DNA of 64,000 bases from Gammaproteobacteria bacterium (GCA_024234995.1 JACKNF010000008.1:88548-152547), one strand, 5' to 3'. Positions 1 to 8,710 are shown, counted from the first letter of the stretch. Numbers and translations: made by a program. Notes: generated from the letters alone by a model not told the origin.

Positions 1-50
1 TTGTTAGAGTTGCGTGATGCTATTAATAAGAAGATTAATACATTGCATTC

Positions 51-84
51 CGTTTAGGGTGTCAGAGTTCTGACACCCTAAACG
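51..84. repeat. Perfect 16-bp inverted repeat downstream of the parB-like gene
   Basis: Arms CGTTTAGGGTGTCAGA (51-66) and its exact complement (69-84) are separated by only two bases, GT. It lies 40 bases past the stop of the minus-strand parB-like gene, so a strong transcript hairpin there could end transcription, but there is no T-tract on either side. The core GGTGTCAGA / TCTGACACC recurs as the hairpin between purK and oxyR at 29485-29515, which suggests a repeated hairpin family. A protein-binding palindrome is the alternative. Confidence 0.6.
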
Positions 85-123
85 GAGTACAAATGGTTGC
101 CGTTGAAAGTCAATTAGGATAGC

Positions 124-924
124 TCACAGTCCATATCCCAACCGTTCCAAGACTCCATCGAGAATCTCCAGCGTATCAAAATCGATGATCAGTTGCCCTC
201 GACCCTGCCCACCATAAGCCAGTGTGACGCGCGTACCCAAGCGTTCGGCCAGTTCCGATTCCAAGCGCACGAGATCGGGGTCTTTAGCCGGTAACGAGGG
301 GGTGGCTTCGGCATGGGCTGAACTGTTCTTCCCTGGGTGTTTGTAGGCTTTCGCCAGGGTTTCCACCTGGCGCGTATTCAATTTTTCCCACACCAGGCGT
401 TGCACCAATTCCAATTGCACCGACGCCGGCAATCCGACCAAGGGGCGGGCTTTCCCCATCTCCAGTTGGCCAGCGGTGATCCGCGCCTGGACACTCGGTG
501 CCAACTGCAACAATCGCAGACGGTGCGAAGCTTCCGTGCGCGATAGACCGAACTCCCGGCCAGCGGCCGTAATGCTTTTCCCTTGGGCGACCTTGGTTTG
601 AATCATCCGGGCTTCGTCCATCGGATTGGCCACCGCATGGTCAGAATCCAGGACGATGAGTTGATGAGCTTGCGCGTCGCTGAGCGATTCCCGCACCTGA
701 ATGGCGATGGTCGGCAATTCCGCGCGCTGGGCGAGCAGCCAGTGTTTAAGGCCGGTGAGAATTTCATAGCATTGGGGCCCGGTCTTTGCGATGGGACGCA
801 CCGTGACCGGATCGACAAAGCCCACGCTGCGGGCCAGCGCCACCGCAGCAGCCGGAGGCCAGGGTAACGGGGCAGAAGGCCGCAGCGGGCTGATCTGTAG
901 GAGATCGAGGGGAACATTGCGCAT
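124..924 (-). CDS. ParB/Spo0J-family partition-like protein
   Basis: This is a ParB-type DNA-binding protein of about 266 residues. The N-terminal half resembles the ParB CTPase/nuclease-like fold (a run from MRNVPLDLLQ through the conserved LTGLKHW region). The middle carries a helix-turn-helix (GKSITAAGREFGLSRTEASH), and the C-terminal ~40 residues could be the dimerisation part. An in-frame GTG at 969 would add 15 residues, but the ATG at 924 fits the family start better. No ParA ATPase gene adjoins it within the window, so it is an orphan here. Its neighbours are IS debris, which suggests a plasmid or integrated element origin rather than the chromosomal parAB locus. An inverted repeat just upstream (962-995) could be its operator or binding site. 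The family is clear; the role is inferred. Confidence 0.75.
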   Translation of the reverse strand: MRNVPLDLLQISPLRPSAPLPWPPAAAVALARSVGFVDPVTVRPIAKTGPQCYEILTGLKHWLLAQRAELPTIAIQVRESLSDAQAHQLIVLDSDHAVANPMDEARMIQTKVAQGKSITAAGREFGLSRTEASHRLRLLQLAPSVQARITAGQLEMGKARPLVGLPASVQLELVQRLVWEKLNTRQVETLAKAYKHPGKNSSAHAEATPSLPAKDPDLVRLESELAERLGTRVTLAYGGQGRGQLIIDFDTLEILDGVLERLGYGL

Positions 925-961
925 GGAAGGGTTTTCCGTGGGATGTGACACGGTCGGGGAC

Positions 962-995
962 TTTACCACAAGATGCGGTAACGGGATGTGGTAAA
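962..995. promoter_or_regulatory. Inverted repeat upstream of parB-like gene, possible operator
   Basis: TTTACCACA (962-970) and TGTGGTAAA (987-995) form a perfect 9-bp inverted repeat with a 16-base spacer. It sits about 40-70 bases upstream of the ParB-like ATG. ParB relatives often autoregulate through, or nucleate on, such palindromes. Use as an operator or parS-like site is inference. Confidence 0.4.
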
Positions 996-1584
996 AGGTA
1001 TTGATATGCTGCTCCCGCTCGGTCCGAGGGCGGGGCGTACCGGATGCTTTTTGACTTTCATGCGCGTTTTATCGCGACACACACACGGTGGCGGCACTTC
1101 ACCCGCGCTTTCTGGCCTCTCCTTATTCCATTGATCAAGGCTCCGCTTTGACGATGGATTCCGCTCGCGGTGGAGCTCGGCTCCGTGGTCTGCGAGCGCT
1201 ACGGGGCCGTGTGCAACCGCCGGATGCCCGGATCCAGCGATTGGCAGCGGTTGCGTATTTTTTTATCGGCCTCCTCACATTGTCCCGTCGCACGGTATAC
1301 CGCGCTCGCCTCGGCGCATCGCGCCTCGATCAGCGGCGGTCGGCAGACCGCACCGGCCGGGCCTTCTGTGCATCATCCTGCACCGCGTGGTTTTCCCGCG
1401 CTGGTTCCTACCCCAAAAGTCCTGATGCCCCAGTTTTTACGAACAATTCTGTCGCAGAGGGAAGGGGTTTCACGCCTTGCGAAACCGGGCGAGGGGCCGA
1501 GAATGATTCCGTGGATCCTTATTGTTGGGTGTGACGCTCAACAGAGCAAGAGAACCGCTGCCTTAGATTCGTTTCATTGAGGGT
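996..1584. other. Gene-free stretch, nothing recognised
   Basis: Two mutually overlapping plus-strand reading frames (1088-1534 and 1170-1580) are open here, but both give arginine-, alanine- and serine-rich translations with no recognisable motif and no convincing ribosome binding site. No RNA gene or IS end was seen. It is probably decayed accessory DNA. Confidence 0.4.
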
Positions 1585-1608
1585 CCCCGGCCCAAGTGAT
1601 GGCCGGGG
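1585..1608. terminator. GC-rich hairpin before the RadC-like gene start
   Basis: CCCCGGCC (1585-1592) pairs exactly with GGCCGGGG (1601-1608) around an 8-base loop. No U-tract follows, so it could be a weak terminator or a leader structure for the gene start at 1636. Confidence 0.35.
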
Positions 1609-1635
1609 GGGTGTGCCAAATTCAGGAGTACATCG

Positions 1636-1713
1636 ATGAGTAAACCGGGTACGTTATTTGTGCAGGATGAAGCGACGGGTGAATACCGCCGTGCGCGTCC
1701 CAAAGAAATCGTC
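1636..1713 (+). pseudogene. 5' fragment of a RadC-like (JAB domain) gene
   Basis: A well-formed gene start is present: AGGAG about 9 bases ahead of ATG, then MSKPGTLFVQDEATGEYRRA and the next six residues. This resembles the N-termini of RadC-type JAB proteins carried by plasmids and islands, from memory of the family. After about 26 residues the similarity stops, because the following DNA encodes an inverted exonuclease VII fragment in the opposite strand. The rest of the gene is not in the window. The family assignment is tentative; the truncation is clear. Confidence 0.4.
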
Positions 1714-1935
1714 GCGCCGGGCCGTCGTCAGAATCGCCTGGAATGCGGCCTCGGTGTGTTGCGCACGGGTTTTGATCGTAGCTTCAATGCAGTGAATCAC
1801 CTTGGAGGGTGTGCCCAGGGCGCGGCAGGCCACCTCGTCCAGCACGGTTTGATCCTTCTCATGGCCAATGCCGGTCAGCACCGGCACGGGACTCACGCAC
1901 ACCGCCCGCGCCAAGGCTTCCTCGTTGACACGACT
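1711..1935 (-). pseudogene. xseA: Internal fragment of exodeoxyribonuclease VII large subunit (xseA)
   Basis: The minus strand reads EEALARAVCVSPVPVLTGIGHE followed by KDQTVLDEVA...LGTPSKVIHCIEATI. This carries the hallmark of the XseA catalytic core (ARA-V...PV-TGIGHE-D-T--DEVA...TPSK). Only about 75 residues of a roughly 450-residue protein remain, with no start or end, so it cannot make a functional subunit. It abuts the RadC-like start at ~1711 and the IS701-like element beyond ~1937. It is probably a transferred or duplicated scrap, not the cell's own xseA. Confidence 0.7.
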
Positions 1936-1994
1936 TGGAAAGTTAGCGGCTGAAGAGGGATGATAGAGGGTGTTGTTGCAAAGAGAGCCTGACG

Positions 1995-2675
1995 ATGTTG
2001 CTACCGTTAGTGGGGATACCCGAACTGATTGCGGAGGGGCTAAGGCCTTATCGAGATTTGTTTTGTCGAGCGGCGGGTTTTGAGCATGTGAGCCGCTATG
2101 TGACGGGTTTGTTGCTGAGTCCGAATAAAACGCTGCAAGGGATCCACGCGCAGCAGGTTTGGCCGGAAGAGGCCGGTGTTAGCCGGCGGGCGATGCACGC
2201 GGCGGTCTTTGAAGCGGGTTGGAACAGTGACGGGTTGTTGCCCCGTCATCGCGCGGTCGTCTCGGAGGCACATCGAGGACAGGGGTTGGAGGTCATGGGT
2301 CTGGACTGGACCTACGTTCATCATGACCAGGGACCGGAGATTTACGCGGCTAAACGGGCTTATGATCACGTTGAGGGCCGCCTGAGCACCTACCAAACGT
2401 TGGTCACGGCGGTAGTCGCCAATGCCGATCGAGTGGATGGCGTAGCGGTAGAGGTGCAGTTTCCCAACTACCAAGCCGAGGAGTTAGGCTATCTGAACAT
2501 AACCGCCCAAGACGAGTACACCGATGTAGCGCAGGCACGCCAGCGTTTTATTGACCTACTGCACTATCAGAAGAATCGGCTGACCTATCGCAAGCGCACC
2601 GAGATGGCGGTTGAGATCGTGCGCCAGCTGGAAACCGAAGGCCAGTTCCCAGAGGCGCCCTATGCGTTTGATATA
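1995..2675 (+). pseudogene. IS701-like DDE transposase, truncated by IS630 insertion
   Basis: About 227 residues of a DDE-type transposase resembling the IS701 group. The segment GLDWTYVHHDQGPEIYAAKR fits the first catalytic aspartate region (GLDWT), with a conserved LLHYQKNRLTYRKRTEMAVE helix later. Family proteins run to roughly 400 residues with a C-terminal catalytic glutamate that is missing here. The reading frame is cut where an IS630 element enters at 2674/2676. Joining the flanks with one TA copy would read on for only 21 more codons (5238-5300) before a stop, and that tail does not look like IS701. The gene may therefore have been defective before the insertion. Confidence 0.6.
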
Positions 2676-3028
2676 CCCAAGCTCAAATAGATTGATTACA
2701 TTCATAGGAAATGTTAAGGTGTTGGTCATGACATATTCCCTCGATTTTCGCCGTAAAGTTCTGTCCGTTCGAGAGAAGGAGGGACTTACAATCGCGGAGG
2801 TGGCAAACCGCTTTTGCGTTGGCATTGCCAGCGTAGTGAGGTGGATCGACAGGATCGAACCGCAAAGAACCCGCAACAAACCAGCGACGAAGATCGACCG
2901 GATTGCGTTGGCGCGGGATGTACGTGAATACCCCGATGCTTATCAGGCAGAACGTGCAAAACGACTTGGGGCAAGCGAAAAGGGCATCGGACATGCTCTT
3001 CGGCGCATGAACATCACCTATAAAAAAA

Positions 3029-4624
3029 CTAGGGTGGCAAACTCAGCTTGATCAAGCGTTCTTCCAGCGCCTGTAGATAGGCGTCTGGATCCTGACGAAA
3101 CCGGCGACCCAACACCCGTGGCCAGCGGCGTTGTTCTCCACGGGTGCGCACGATCCGCCACTGCTCGAGGTCGGCGGATGCCAGTTCGGCAGCGGTAAAC
3201 GGATGGATTTGACTCGCCACCGCGGCGGGCAAGCGGGTGGCACCGCACACCACCAAACTGGCCGGAGCATTCTTTTGTCCCGTAATGCGGCGCAGCTGAT
3301 GGCGCAACCCGCCAAACAGTTGCTCCAAGTCGTTATTGGTCCGCGGTAAGTCGGCCACATCGCAACAGGTGAAGATCAACGGGCCGTAACTGACAGTCAC
3401 CTTGACAAACTGGGCCGCCATCGCCTGCAAGCTCGCTGAGGGAGCGGCCTCCTCCTGAAGATCGGCGAGCAGTACCGCATAGCGGGCCTCGACCGTGGCG
3501 CGGTCCGCGCCGTCGGATTGGCCAGGATCTGGGTCGCCTCCACGAGCCAACCTTGGCCGATGGCCAGTTCCGGCCAGAGCGGCGCGGTGGCGTCCAACGC
3601 CCGGCGCACGGCGTGCTGGAGGCGACTCAGCGGCGCGGGCACCCCTTTTGGGCCACCCAGTCCAGGCTGGCGGCAATGGCGGACAAGCGCTGCTGCTGGA
3701 GTTGCAAACCGCCGGCGTCGAGCGGGGATGGCCGCTGTCGCCGAGCGCGCCCCGAACCGCCGCACAGTACCCGCGGATGACCTCAGCTTCCGGATCGGTT
3801 TCGGTCTTCGACGGCCCGCTCGATCGGCCGCACCCCGCGCACCCGCTTGCGTAATTCCTTCTGCGCGTGCCGATCGGCTCTCCCAAATCGGCCGACCGGC
3901 TTCCCGCAGATAGTGAAACTGGCAGAGTTGATGCGGGACCCCCGGCAACACTTCGGCCACCGCCTGCCGGATGGCCTGCTGGCCATCGCTGATCACGCCC
4001 ACCACCGGCACGCCTTCTAACCCGAGCAGCGCCGCCCGCAATAACGCGCTCAGGTCGTCATGCCCGGACGCCAACAGGCTGCGCGCCAGCAGGATGTCTC
4101 CCGACAGCACCTCGCGCACCACCCAGAGTACTTCGTGGCCTTTGTCCGGTTGCAAGCCATCCACCGCCAGGATCAGTCGGCCCTGCTGGCGCAGGCCCGC
4201 CTGGGACGCCGGGGTTGCCAGCACGACCGACTCACCAATTCCTCATAGCGCCCCAGCAAGTGATCGACCGCGCGGGGCAATCACCACCCCGGTTGATTAA
4301 CGCCCGGTGGATCTCGGGCACCGTGTCATGATCCTGATACCGACAGGCGCCAATCCAGGCGATCACGTCCAGGCCAAACTCGTGATGCGGCAAGGCCAGC
4401 CGTCCTTCCAGTTCCGGTCGGTACGGCCGGTGGTAAAAGGCACAGGCCGGATTTACACAGCGCCGAACTTGCAACGTGACGCCCAGCACCACCTCCAGGG
4501 TCGTGACCGTACGGGCGTTATCATAGGCAAACCAGAGCGGTCCCCCACACACCGGACAGCACCGATTCAGGCAGCTTAACACCACCGCTTGCGTCGGTGG
4601 CGGTCGGGGCGTGATGCGGGCCAT
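3029..4624 (-). pseudogene. Frameshifted transposase of the nested element
   Basis: The start at 4624 follows GGAGGAGG and reads MARITPRPPPTQAVVLSCLN. A zinc-finger-like CCPVCGGP and a second cysteine pair (RRCVNPAC) come next. The catalytic part shows LILAVDGLQPDKGHEVLWV, VVGVISDGQQAIR, LPGVPHQLCQFHYLREA and, near the end, LPRTNNDLEQLFGG. These pieces lie in different frames (4232-4624, then 3986-4224, then several switches between about 3500 and 3990, then to 3029), so at least four frameshifts separate them. The stop codon is formed by the terminal CTAG of the element. It cannot be active as it stands. Confidence 0.65.
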
Positions 4625-4694
4625 GGCATCCTCCTCCACTCGCGTTTCAGTAGGGATACCACTTTAGACCCTCAAGCCAGGTTTACTGTTCTAG
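3029..4694 (-). mobile_element. Unassigned IS (ISNCY-like) nested in IS630
   Basis: The element begins and ends with CTAG. The ends are imperfect inverted repeats (left CTAGGGTGGCAAACTCAGCT, right read inward CTAGAACAGTAAACCTGGCT; about 15 of 23 positions match). A duplicated run of six A, possibly AAAAAAC, flanks it. It encodes one transposase on the minus strand that is broken by several frameshifts. The family call (ISNCY-like) is from protein resemblance only. Confidence 0.6.
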
Positions 4695-5348
4695 AAAAAA
4701 CACTTCAACATCCCAAAGCGGACGCCGCCGCACGGCATGCCTTTTGTCAGAGAATTGAGGTTTATCAAGCGCAAGGACGCACGATCGTCTATATCGACGA
4801 AAGCGGTTTTGCTCATGACATGCCGCGCCAGCATGGCTATGCCTCTTCCGGCCAACGGTGTTTCGGCACATGCAACTGGCATGCGAAAGGTCGAACAAAC
4901 GTTATCGGCGCTTTGATCGGCAAGGTTCTTTTGACTGCTGGTTTGTTCAAATCCAACGTCAACGCAGATATTTTCTATCAATGGATCGTTCAGGATTTGC
5001 TGCCGAAGCGGCCTGCGGCAAGCGTCGTTGTGATGGATAACGCCACATTTCATAAACGCACAGACATTCGATCGGCCATCGTCAACGCCGGACACTTCCT
5101 TGACTTCCTGCCTGTCTATTCTCCTGACCTCAACCCCATCGAGAAAAAGTGGGCACACGCCAAAGCTATTCGCAAAAGGCTTCTTTGTTCTATCCCACAT
5201 CTCTTCAAAATTGAATCATTTTATATGGCGTAGGCTATATCTCGAACGCGTCATTGCTGACCGGCGCGCCGGACTGCCCCTCGCCCCCTTACCTCAGTAG
5301 GGGTCTGAACGGTTACTTTAAAGTCAACTCGGGTCGGGTAAACCACTA

Positions 5349-5406
5349 GATCTCTACGAGAAAACCGGTGTCGTTGAGCTATCATTGGAGAAAAGTGATA
5401 GAGATC
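5349..5406. promoter_or_regulatory. Nested inverted repeats upstream of hsdM
   Basis: GATCTCT (5349-5355) pairs with AGAGATC (5400-5406), and inside it CTATCA (5379-5384) pairs with TGATAG (5396-5401, overlapping the outer right arm by two bases). They end 17 bases before the first hsdM start codon. They could be a control-protein site or a leader hairpin; no promoter hexamers are convincing. Confidence 0.25.
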
Positions 5407-5422
5407 AAGCAGGGGGTTAACG

Positions 5423-6934
5423 ATGGAGGGCAGAAATGGAAATCTACCCATGAGGGCGCTGGATATAGGAACCCTCTCCGGGCATCTCTGGGAGGCGGCC
5501 AATATCCTGCGTGGTCCTGTCGACGCGGCTGACTTCAAGACTTACATCTTCCCGTTGTTGTTCTTCAAGCGGCTCTCCGACGTCTATGACGAGGAGTATG
5601 CCGTGGCACTGGATGAGTCCGACGGCGACGTGGAATTTGCCCAGTTCCCCGAGAACCACCGGTTCCAGGTTCCGGAGGGCTGCCACTGGAAGGATGTCCG
5701 GACCAAAAGCGCCAATATCGGCCATGCGCTCCAGAAGGCCATGCGCTGTATCGAGCAGGCCAACCCGGACACCCTGCACGGCATCTTCGGCGATGCCCAG
5801 TGGACCAATAAGGACCGCCTTTCGGACGCGCTGCTCAAGGACCTGATCGAACACTTCTCGTCGCTCAACCTGGGCAACGAGCACTGCAAGGCGGACATTC
5901 TCGGCCAGGCCTATGAATACCTGATCAAGAAATTTGCCGACCTGACCAACAAGAAGGCCGGTGAATTCTATACCCCGCGTTCCGTGGTCGCGCTGATGGT
6001 TCGCATCCTTGCGCCCAAGGCCGGGGAAACCATCTATGACCCGGCCTGCGGGACCGGCGGCATGCTCCTTGAGGCGCTGCATCATGTAAAAGAGCATGGC
6101 GGCGACGAGAACCTCATGCTGGGCAAGCTCTATGGCCAGGAAAAGAACCTGACCACATCCTCCATCGCCCGGATGAACCTCTTTCTCCACGGCGCGGAAG
6201 ATTTCCATATCGAACGCGGCGACACCCTGCGCTTGCCCGCCTTTTATTCAGGCGACAGCCTCGCTACCTTTGACTGCGTCATCGCCAATCCTCCCTTCTC
6301 CCTGGAAAAGTGGGGGGACGACGTCTGGATCAACGACCCCTACGGCCGCAACTTTGCCGGGCTGCCGCCAGCCAAGTCCGGCGACTTCGCCTGGGTCCAG
6401 CACATGATCAAGTCCATGGCCCGCAAGACCGGTCGCATGGCCGTGGTGCTTCCCCATGGTGTGTTGTTCCGCATGTCCAAGGAGGGAGAGATCCGGCGCA
6501 AGCTGCTGGAGATGGACATGCTCGAATCGGTGATCGGTCTCGGCCAGAACATTTTCTACGGCACCGGTCTCGCGCCCTGCGTCCTGGTCTTCCGCGACAG
6601 CAAGCCCAAGGCGCACCGCCAGAAGGTGCTGTTCATCGACGCCTCCAAGGCGTTCAAGACCGGCCGCGCCCAGAACGAGCTGCTGCCGGAACACGTGGAC
6701 AACATCCATCGCTGGTACGAGGGCTATCAGGATGTGGAAGGAATCTGCCGGGTGGTCACGCTCGACGAGATCCGCGAGAACGATTTCAACCTGAATATCC
6801 CCCGCTACGTGGAGCCGGTGATCGAGGAAGAATCCATGACCATCGATCAGGCCATCGCCAACCTCAAGGAATCGCTGCAGGCAGCGTATGCGGCCGAGGA
6901 TCGGTTGAAGGCGCTGCTGAAAAAGAGGGGTTGA
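5423..6934 (+). CDS. hsdM: Type I RM DNA methyltransferase subunit HsdM (first copy)
   Basis: N6-adenine methyltransferase subunit of a type I restriction-modification complex, 503 residues, normal length. It has the helical HsdM N-domain (LWEAANILRGPVDAADFKTY). The SAM-binding motif DPACGTGG lies near residue 206 and the catalytic NPPF near residue 289. The first ATG is preceded by AGGGGG; an alternative start is at 5450 (MRALDIG). It is the first gene of an operon with a zinc-ribbon gene, a second hsdM, a broken DUF1016 gene, hsdS and hsdR. It is clearly related to the downstream HsdM (both have IFGDAQWTNKDRL and a similar C-terminal ending) but well diverged, so this is not a recent duplication. 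Both retain their catalytic motifs. Confidence 0.93.
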   Translation: MEGRNGNLPMRALDIGTLSGHLWEAANILRGPVDAADFKTYIFPLLFFKRLSDVYDEEYAVALDESDGDVEFAQFPENHRFQVPEGCHWKDVRTKSANIGHALQKAMRCIEQANPDTLHGIFGDAQWTNKDRLSDALLKDLIEHFSSLNLGNEHCKADILGQAYEYLIKKFADLTNKKAGEFYTPRSVVALMVRILAPKAGETIYDPACGTGGMLLEALHHVKEHGGDENLMLGKLYGQEKNLTTSSIARMNLFLHGAEDFHIERGDTLRLPAFYSGDSLATFDCVIANPPFSLEKWGDDVWINDPYGRNFAGLPPAKSGDFAWVQHMIKSMARKTGRMAVVLPHGVLFRMSKEGEIRRKLLEMDMLESVIGLGQNIFYGTGLAPCVLVFRDSKPKAHRQKVLFIDASKAFKTGRAQNELLPEHVDNIHRWYEGYQDVEGICRVVTLDEIRENDFNLNIPRYVEPVIEEESMTIDQAIANLKESLQAAYAAEDRLKALLKKRG

Positions 6935-6938
6935 TGGC

Positions 6939-7172
6939 ATGAGTAACACATCAACCAGAGTCGAACGTGCGCAGAAACCACGGAAATGTCCCGAATGCGG
7001 GCAGGCCCCTCTGGCCAGCATCCTCTATGGCATGCCCGCTTTCGATGAGGAGCTAGAACGAAAAATGAATGAAGGCCGGATCACGCTTGGCGGCTGCTGT
7101 GTCAGCGATGACGATCCAGCGTGGGAATGCACCCACTGCGGGCTCAAGATTTTCCGGAGGCAGGTGCAATGA
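6939..7172 (+). CDS. Small zinc-ribbon protein within the RM operon
   Basis: 77 residues. A CPECG knuckle lies near residue 18, a CC pair near residue 53 and a CTHCG knuckle near residue 64, so a four-cysteine zinc ribbon is likely. It starts 4 bases after the first hsdM stop, and its TGA overlaps the ATG of the second hsdM (ATGA), implying translational coupling. I do not recognise a characterised family. Given its position between two methyltransferase subunits, it may be an accessory or regulatory protein of this RM system, which is inference. Confidence 0.75.
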   Translation: MSNTSTRVERAQKPRKCPECGQAPLASILYGMPAFDEELERKMNEGRITLGGCCVSDDDPAWECTHCGLKIFRRQVQ

Positions 7173-8710
7173 TTTCCCAATCCCAACTCGAATCCTACCT
7201 CTGGGGCGCGGCCACCTTGCTGCGCGGCAACATCGACGCCGGGGACTACAAGCAGTTCATCTTCCCGCTGCTGTTCTACAAGCGCCTGTGCGACGTGTAC
7301 GACGAGGAACTGGCCGATGCGCTGGAGGAGTCCGGCGGCGATCAGGAATACGCCGCGCTTCCCGAACAGCACCGCTTCCAGATCCCGGAGGACGCCCACT
7401 GGAAGGCCACCCGAACCCAGGTCAAGAACGTGGGCAAGGCCATTCAGGATGCCCTGCGGGCCATTGAGACGGCTAACCCCGACACTCTGTACGGGGTTTT
7501 CGGCGATGCCCAGTGGACCAACAAGGACCGCCTGCCGGACCACATGCTGCGCGAGCTGATCGAGCATTTCAGCTCGCAGACGCTTTCGCTCTCCAACTGC
7601 CCGGAGGATGAGCTGGGCGTGGGCTACGAGTTTCTGATCAAGAAGTTCGCCGACGATTCCGGCCACACCGCTGCGGAGTTCTATACCAACCGCACCGTGG
7701 TCCATCTGATGACCGAGATGCTCGAACCCAAGCCGGGTGAGTCGATCTATGACCCCACCTGCGGGTCAGCGGGCATGCTGCTCTCCGCCGTCACCCATCT
7801 GAAGCGGCAGAACAAGGAGTGGCGGAACCTGCGGCTGTTCGGTCAGGAGCGCAACCTGCTCACCTCGGCCATCGGCCGGATGAACCTGTTCCTGCACGGC
7901 ATCGAGGACTTCCGCATCGTCCGGGGCGATACCCTGGCCAACCCCGCCTTTGTCGAAGGCGACCGGCTCATGCAGTTCGATGTGGTGCTGGCCAATCCGC
8001 CGTACTCCATCAAACAGTGGGACCGCGATGCCTGGTCCGCCGATCCGTGGGGCCGGAACATCTACGGCACGCCGCCCCAGGGCCGCGCCGACTATGCCTT
8101 CTGGCAGCACATCATCAAGAGCATGAAGGCCAAGAGCGGCCGCTGCGCCATCCTGTTTCCACATGGCGTCCTCTTCCGCAACGAAGAGTCGGCCATGCGC
8201 GAAAAACTGGTCGCCCACGACGTGGTGGAGTGTGTGCTGGGCCTCGGTCCCAACCTCTTTTACAACTCGCCCATGGAAGCCTGCGTCGTCATCTGCCGGA
8301 TGAACAAGCCCAAGGAGCGCAGGAACAAGGTGCTCTTCATCAACGCGGTGAACGAGGTGACCCGCGAGCGGGCACAGAGCTTCCTCACCGACGACCACAT
8401 CCAGCGCATTGTCGCCGCCTACCAGGCTTTCGGTGACGAGGACGGCTTTGCCCGGGTGGTCAGCAATGACGAGATCCGGGAGAAAGCCAGCAACCTCAGC
8501 ATCCCGCTCTACGTGCGGGCGGACAACGGAAACGGCAATGGCAATGGCGCGGTCGAAACCGTCAGCCTCAAACAGGCTATTGCGAACTGGCAGGAAAGCT
8601 CGATGGCATTGCGGGAGTCGATGGACGGCCTCTTCGAGGTGCTTGAAAAAGGACTGTCCGCAGATGACGCAGATGGGCGCAGATTAAAAACGATTCAAAA
8701 ATCTGCATGA
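7169..8710 (+). CDS. hsdM: Type I RM DNA methyltransferase subunit HsdM (second copy)
   Basis: 513 residues from the ATG at 7169, which has GGAGG at 7156-7160 and overlaps the preceding stop. Motif I is DPTCGSAGM near residue 195 and motif IV NPPY near residue 276, so it should be catalytically competent for N6-adenine methylation. It has an Asn-Gly run (NGNGNGNGA) before the last ~50 residues. The final ~18 residues are encoded by a repetitive hairpin sequence (8657-8725), so the natural C-terminus may have been replaced. Together with the first HsdM and a single HsdS it implies either a mixed M1-M2-S complex or two alternative complexes. Confidence 0.92.
   Translation: MISQSQLESYLWGAATLLRGNIDAGDYKQFIFPLLFYKRLCDVYDEELADALEESGGDQEYAALPEQHRFQIPEDAHWKATRTQVKNVGKAIQDALRAIETANPDTLYGVFGDAQWTNKDRLPDHMLRELIEHFSSQTLSLSNCPEDELGVGYEFLIKKFADDSGHTAAEFYTNRTVVHLMTEMLEPKPGESIYDPTCGSAGMLLSAVTHLKRQNKEWRNLRLFGQERNLLTSAIGRMNLFLHGIEDFRIVRGDTLANPAFVEGDRLMQFDVVLANPPYSIKQWDRDAWSADPWGRNIYGTPPQGRADYAFWQHIIKSMKAKSGRCAILFPHGVLFRNEESAMREKLVAHDVVECVLGLGPNLFYNSPMEACVVICRMNKPKERRNKVLFINAVNEVTRERAQSFLTDDHIQRIVAAYQAFGDEDGFARVVSNDEIREKASNLSIPLYVRADNGNGNGNGAVETVSLKQAIANWQESSMALRESMDGLFEVLEKGLSADDADGRRLKTIQKSA

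Larger units (their letters stand above)
2728..5233 (+). pseudogene. IS630 transposase, split by an inserted element
   Basis: The N-terminal part (2728-3030) starts MTYSLDFRRKVLSVREKEGL and holds the helix-turn-helix. The C-terminal part (4694-5233) holds the DDE domain: YIDESGF, VVMDNATFHK and PDLNPIEKKWA supply the two aspartates and the glutamate. Removing 3029-4694 and one copy of the duplicated A-run restores one frame reading YKKTLQHPKAD across the join, giving a normal protein of about 280 residues. The host IS630 copy was therefore intact when it was hit. Confidence 0.8.
2676..5235 (+). mobile_element. IS630-family element, itself interrupted by another IS
   Basis: Both ends are visible: CCCAAGCTCAAATAGATTGA at the left and, read inward from the right, GCCTACGCCATATAAAATGA. 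They match at about 17 of 27 positions. A TA dinucleotide flanks each side (2674-2675 and 5236-5237), the target duplication expected of the IS630/Tc1-mariner group. The element lies in an IS701-like transposase gene. A second element fills 3029-4694 and splits the transposase gene. Confidence 0.7.

Noticed and set aside
1088..1580. Two overlapping plus-strand frames of 136-148 residues
   Set aside because: They contradict each other, have no recognisable motif and look like random GC-rich open frames.
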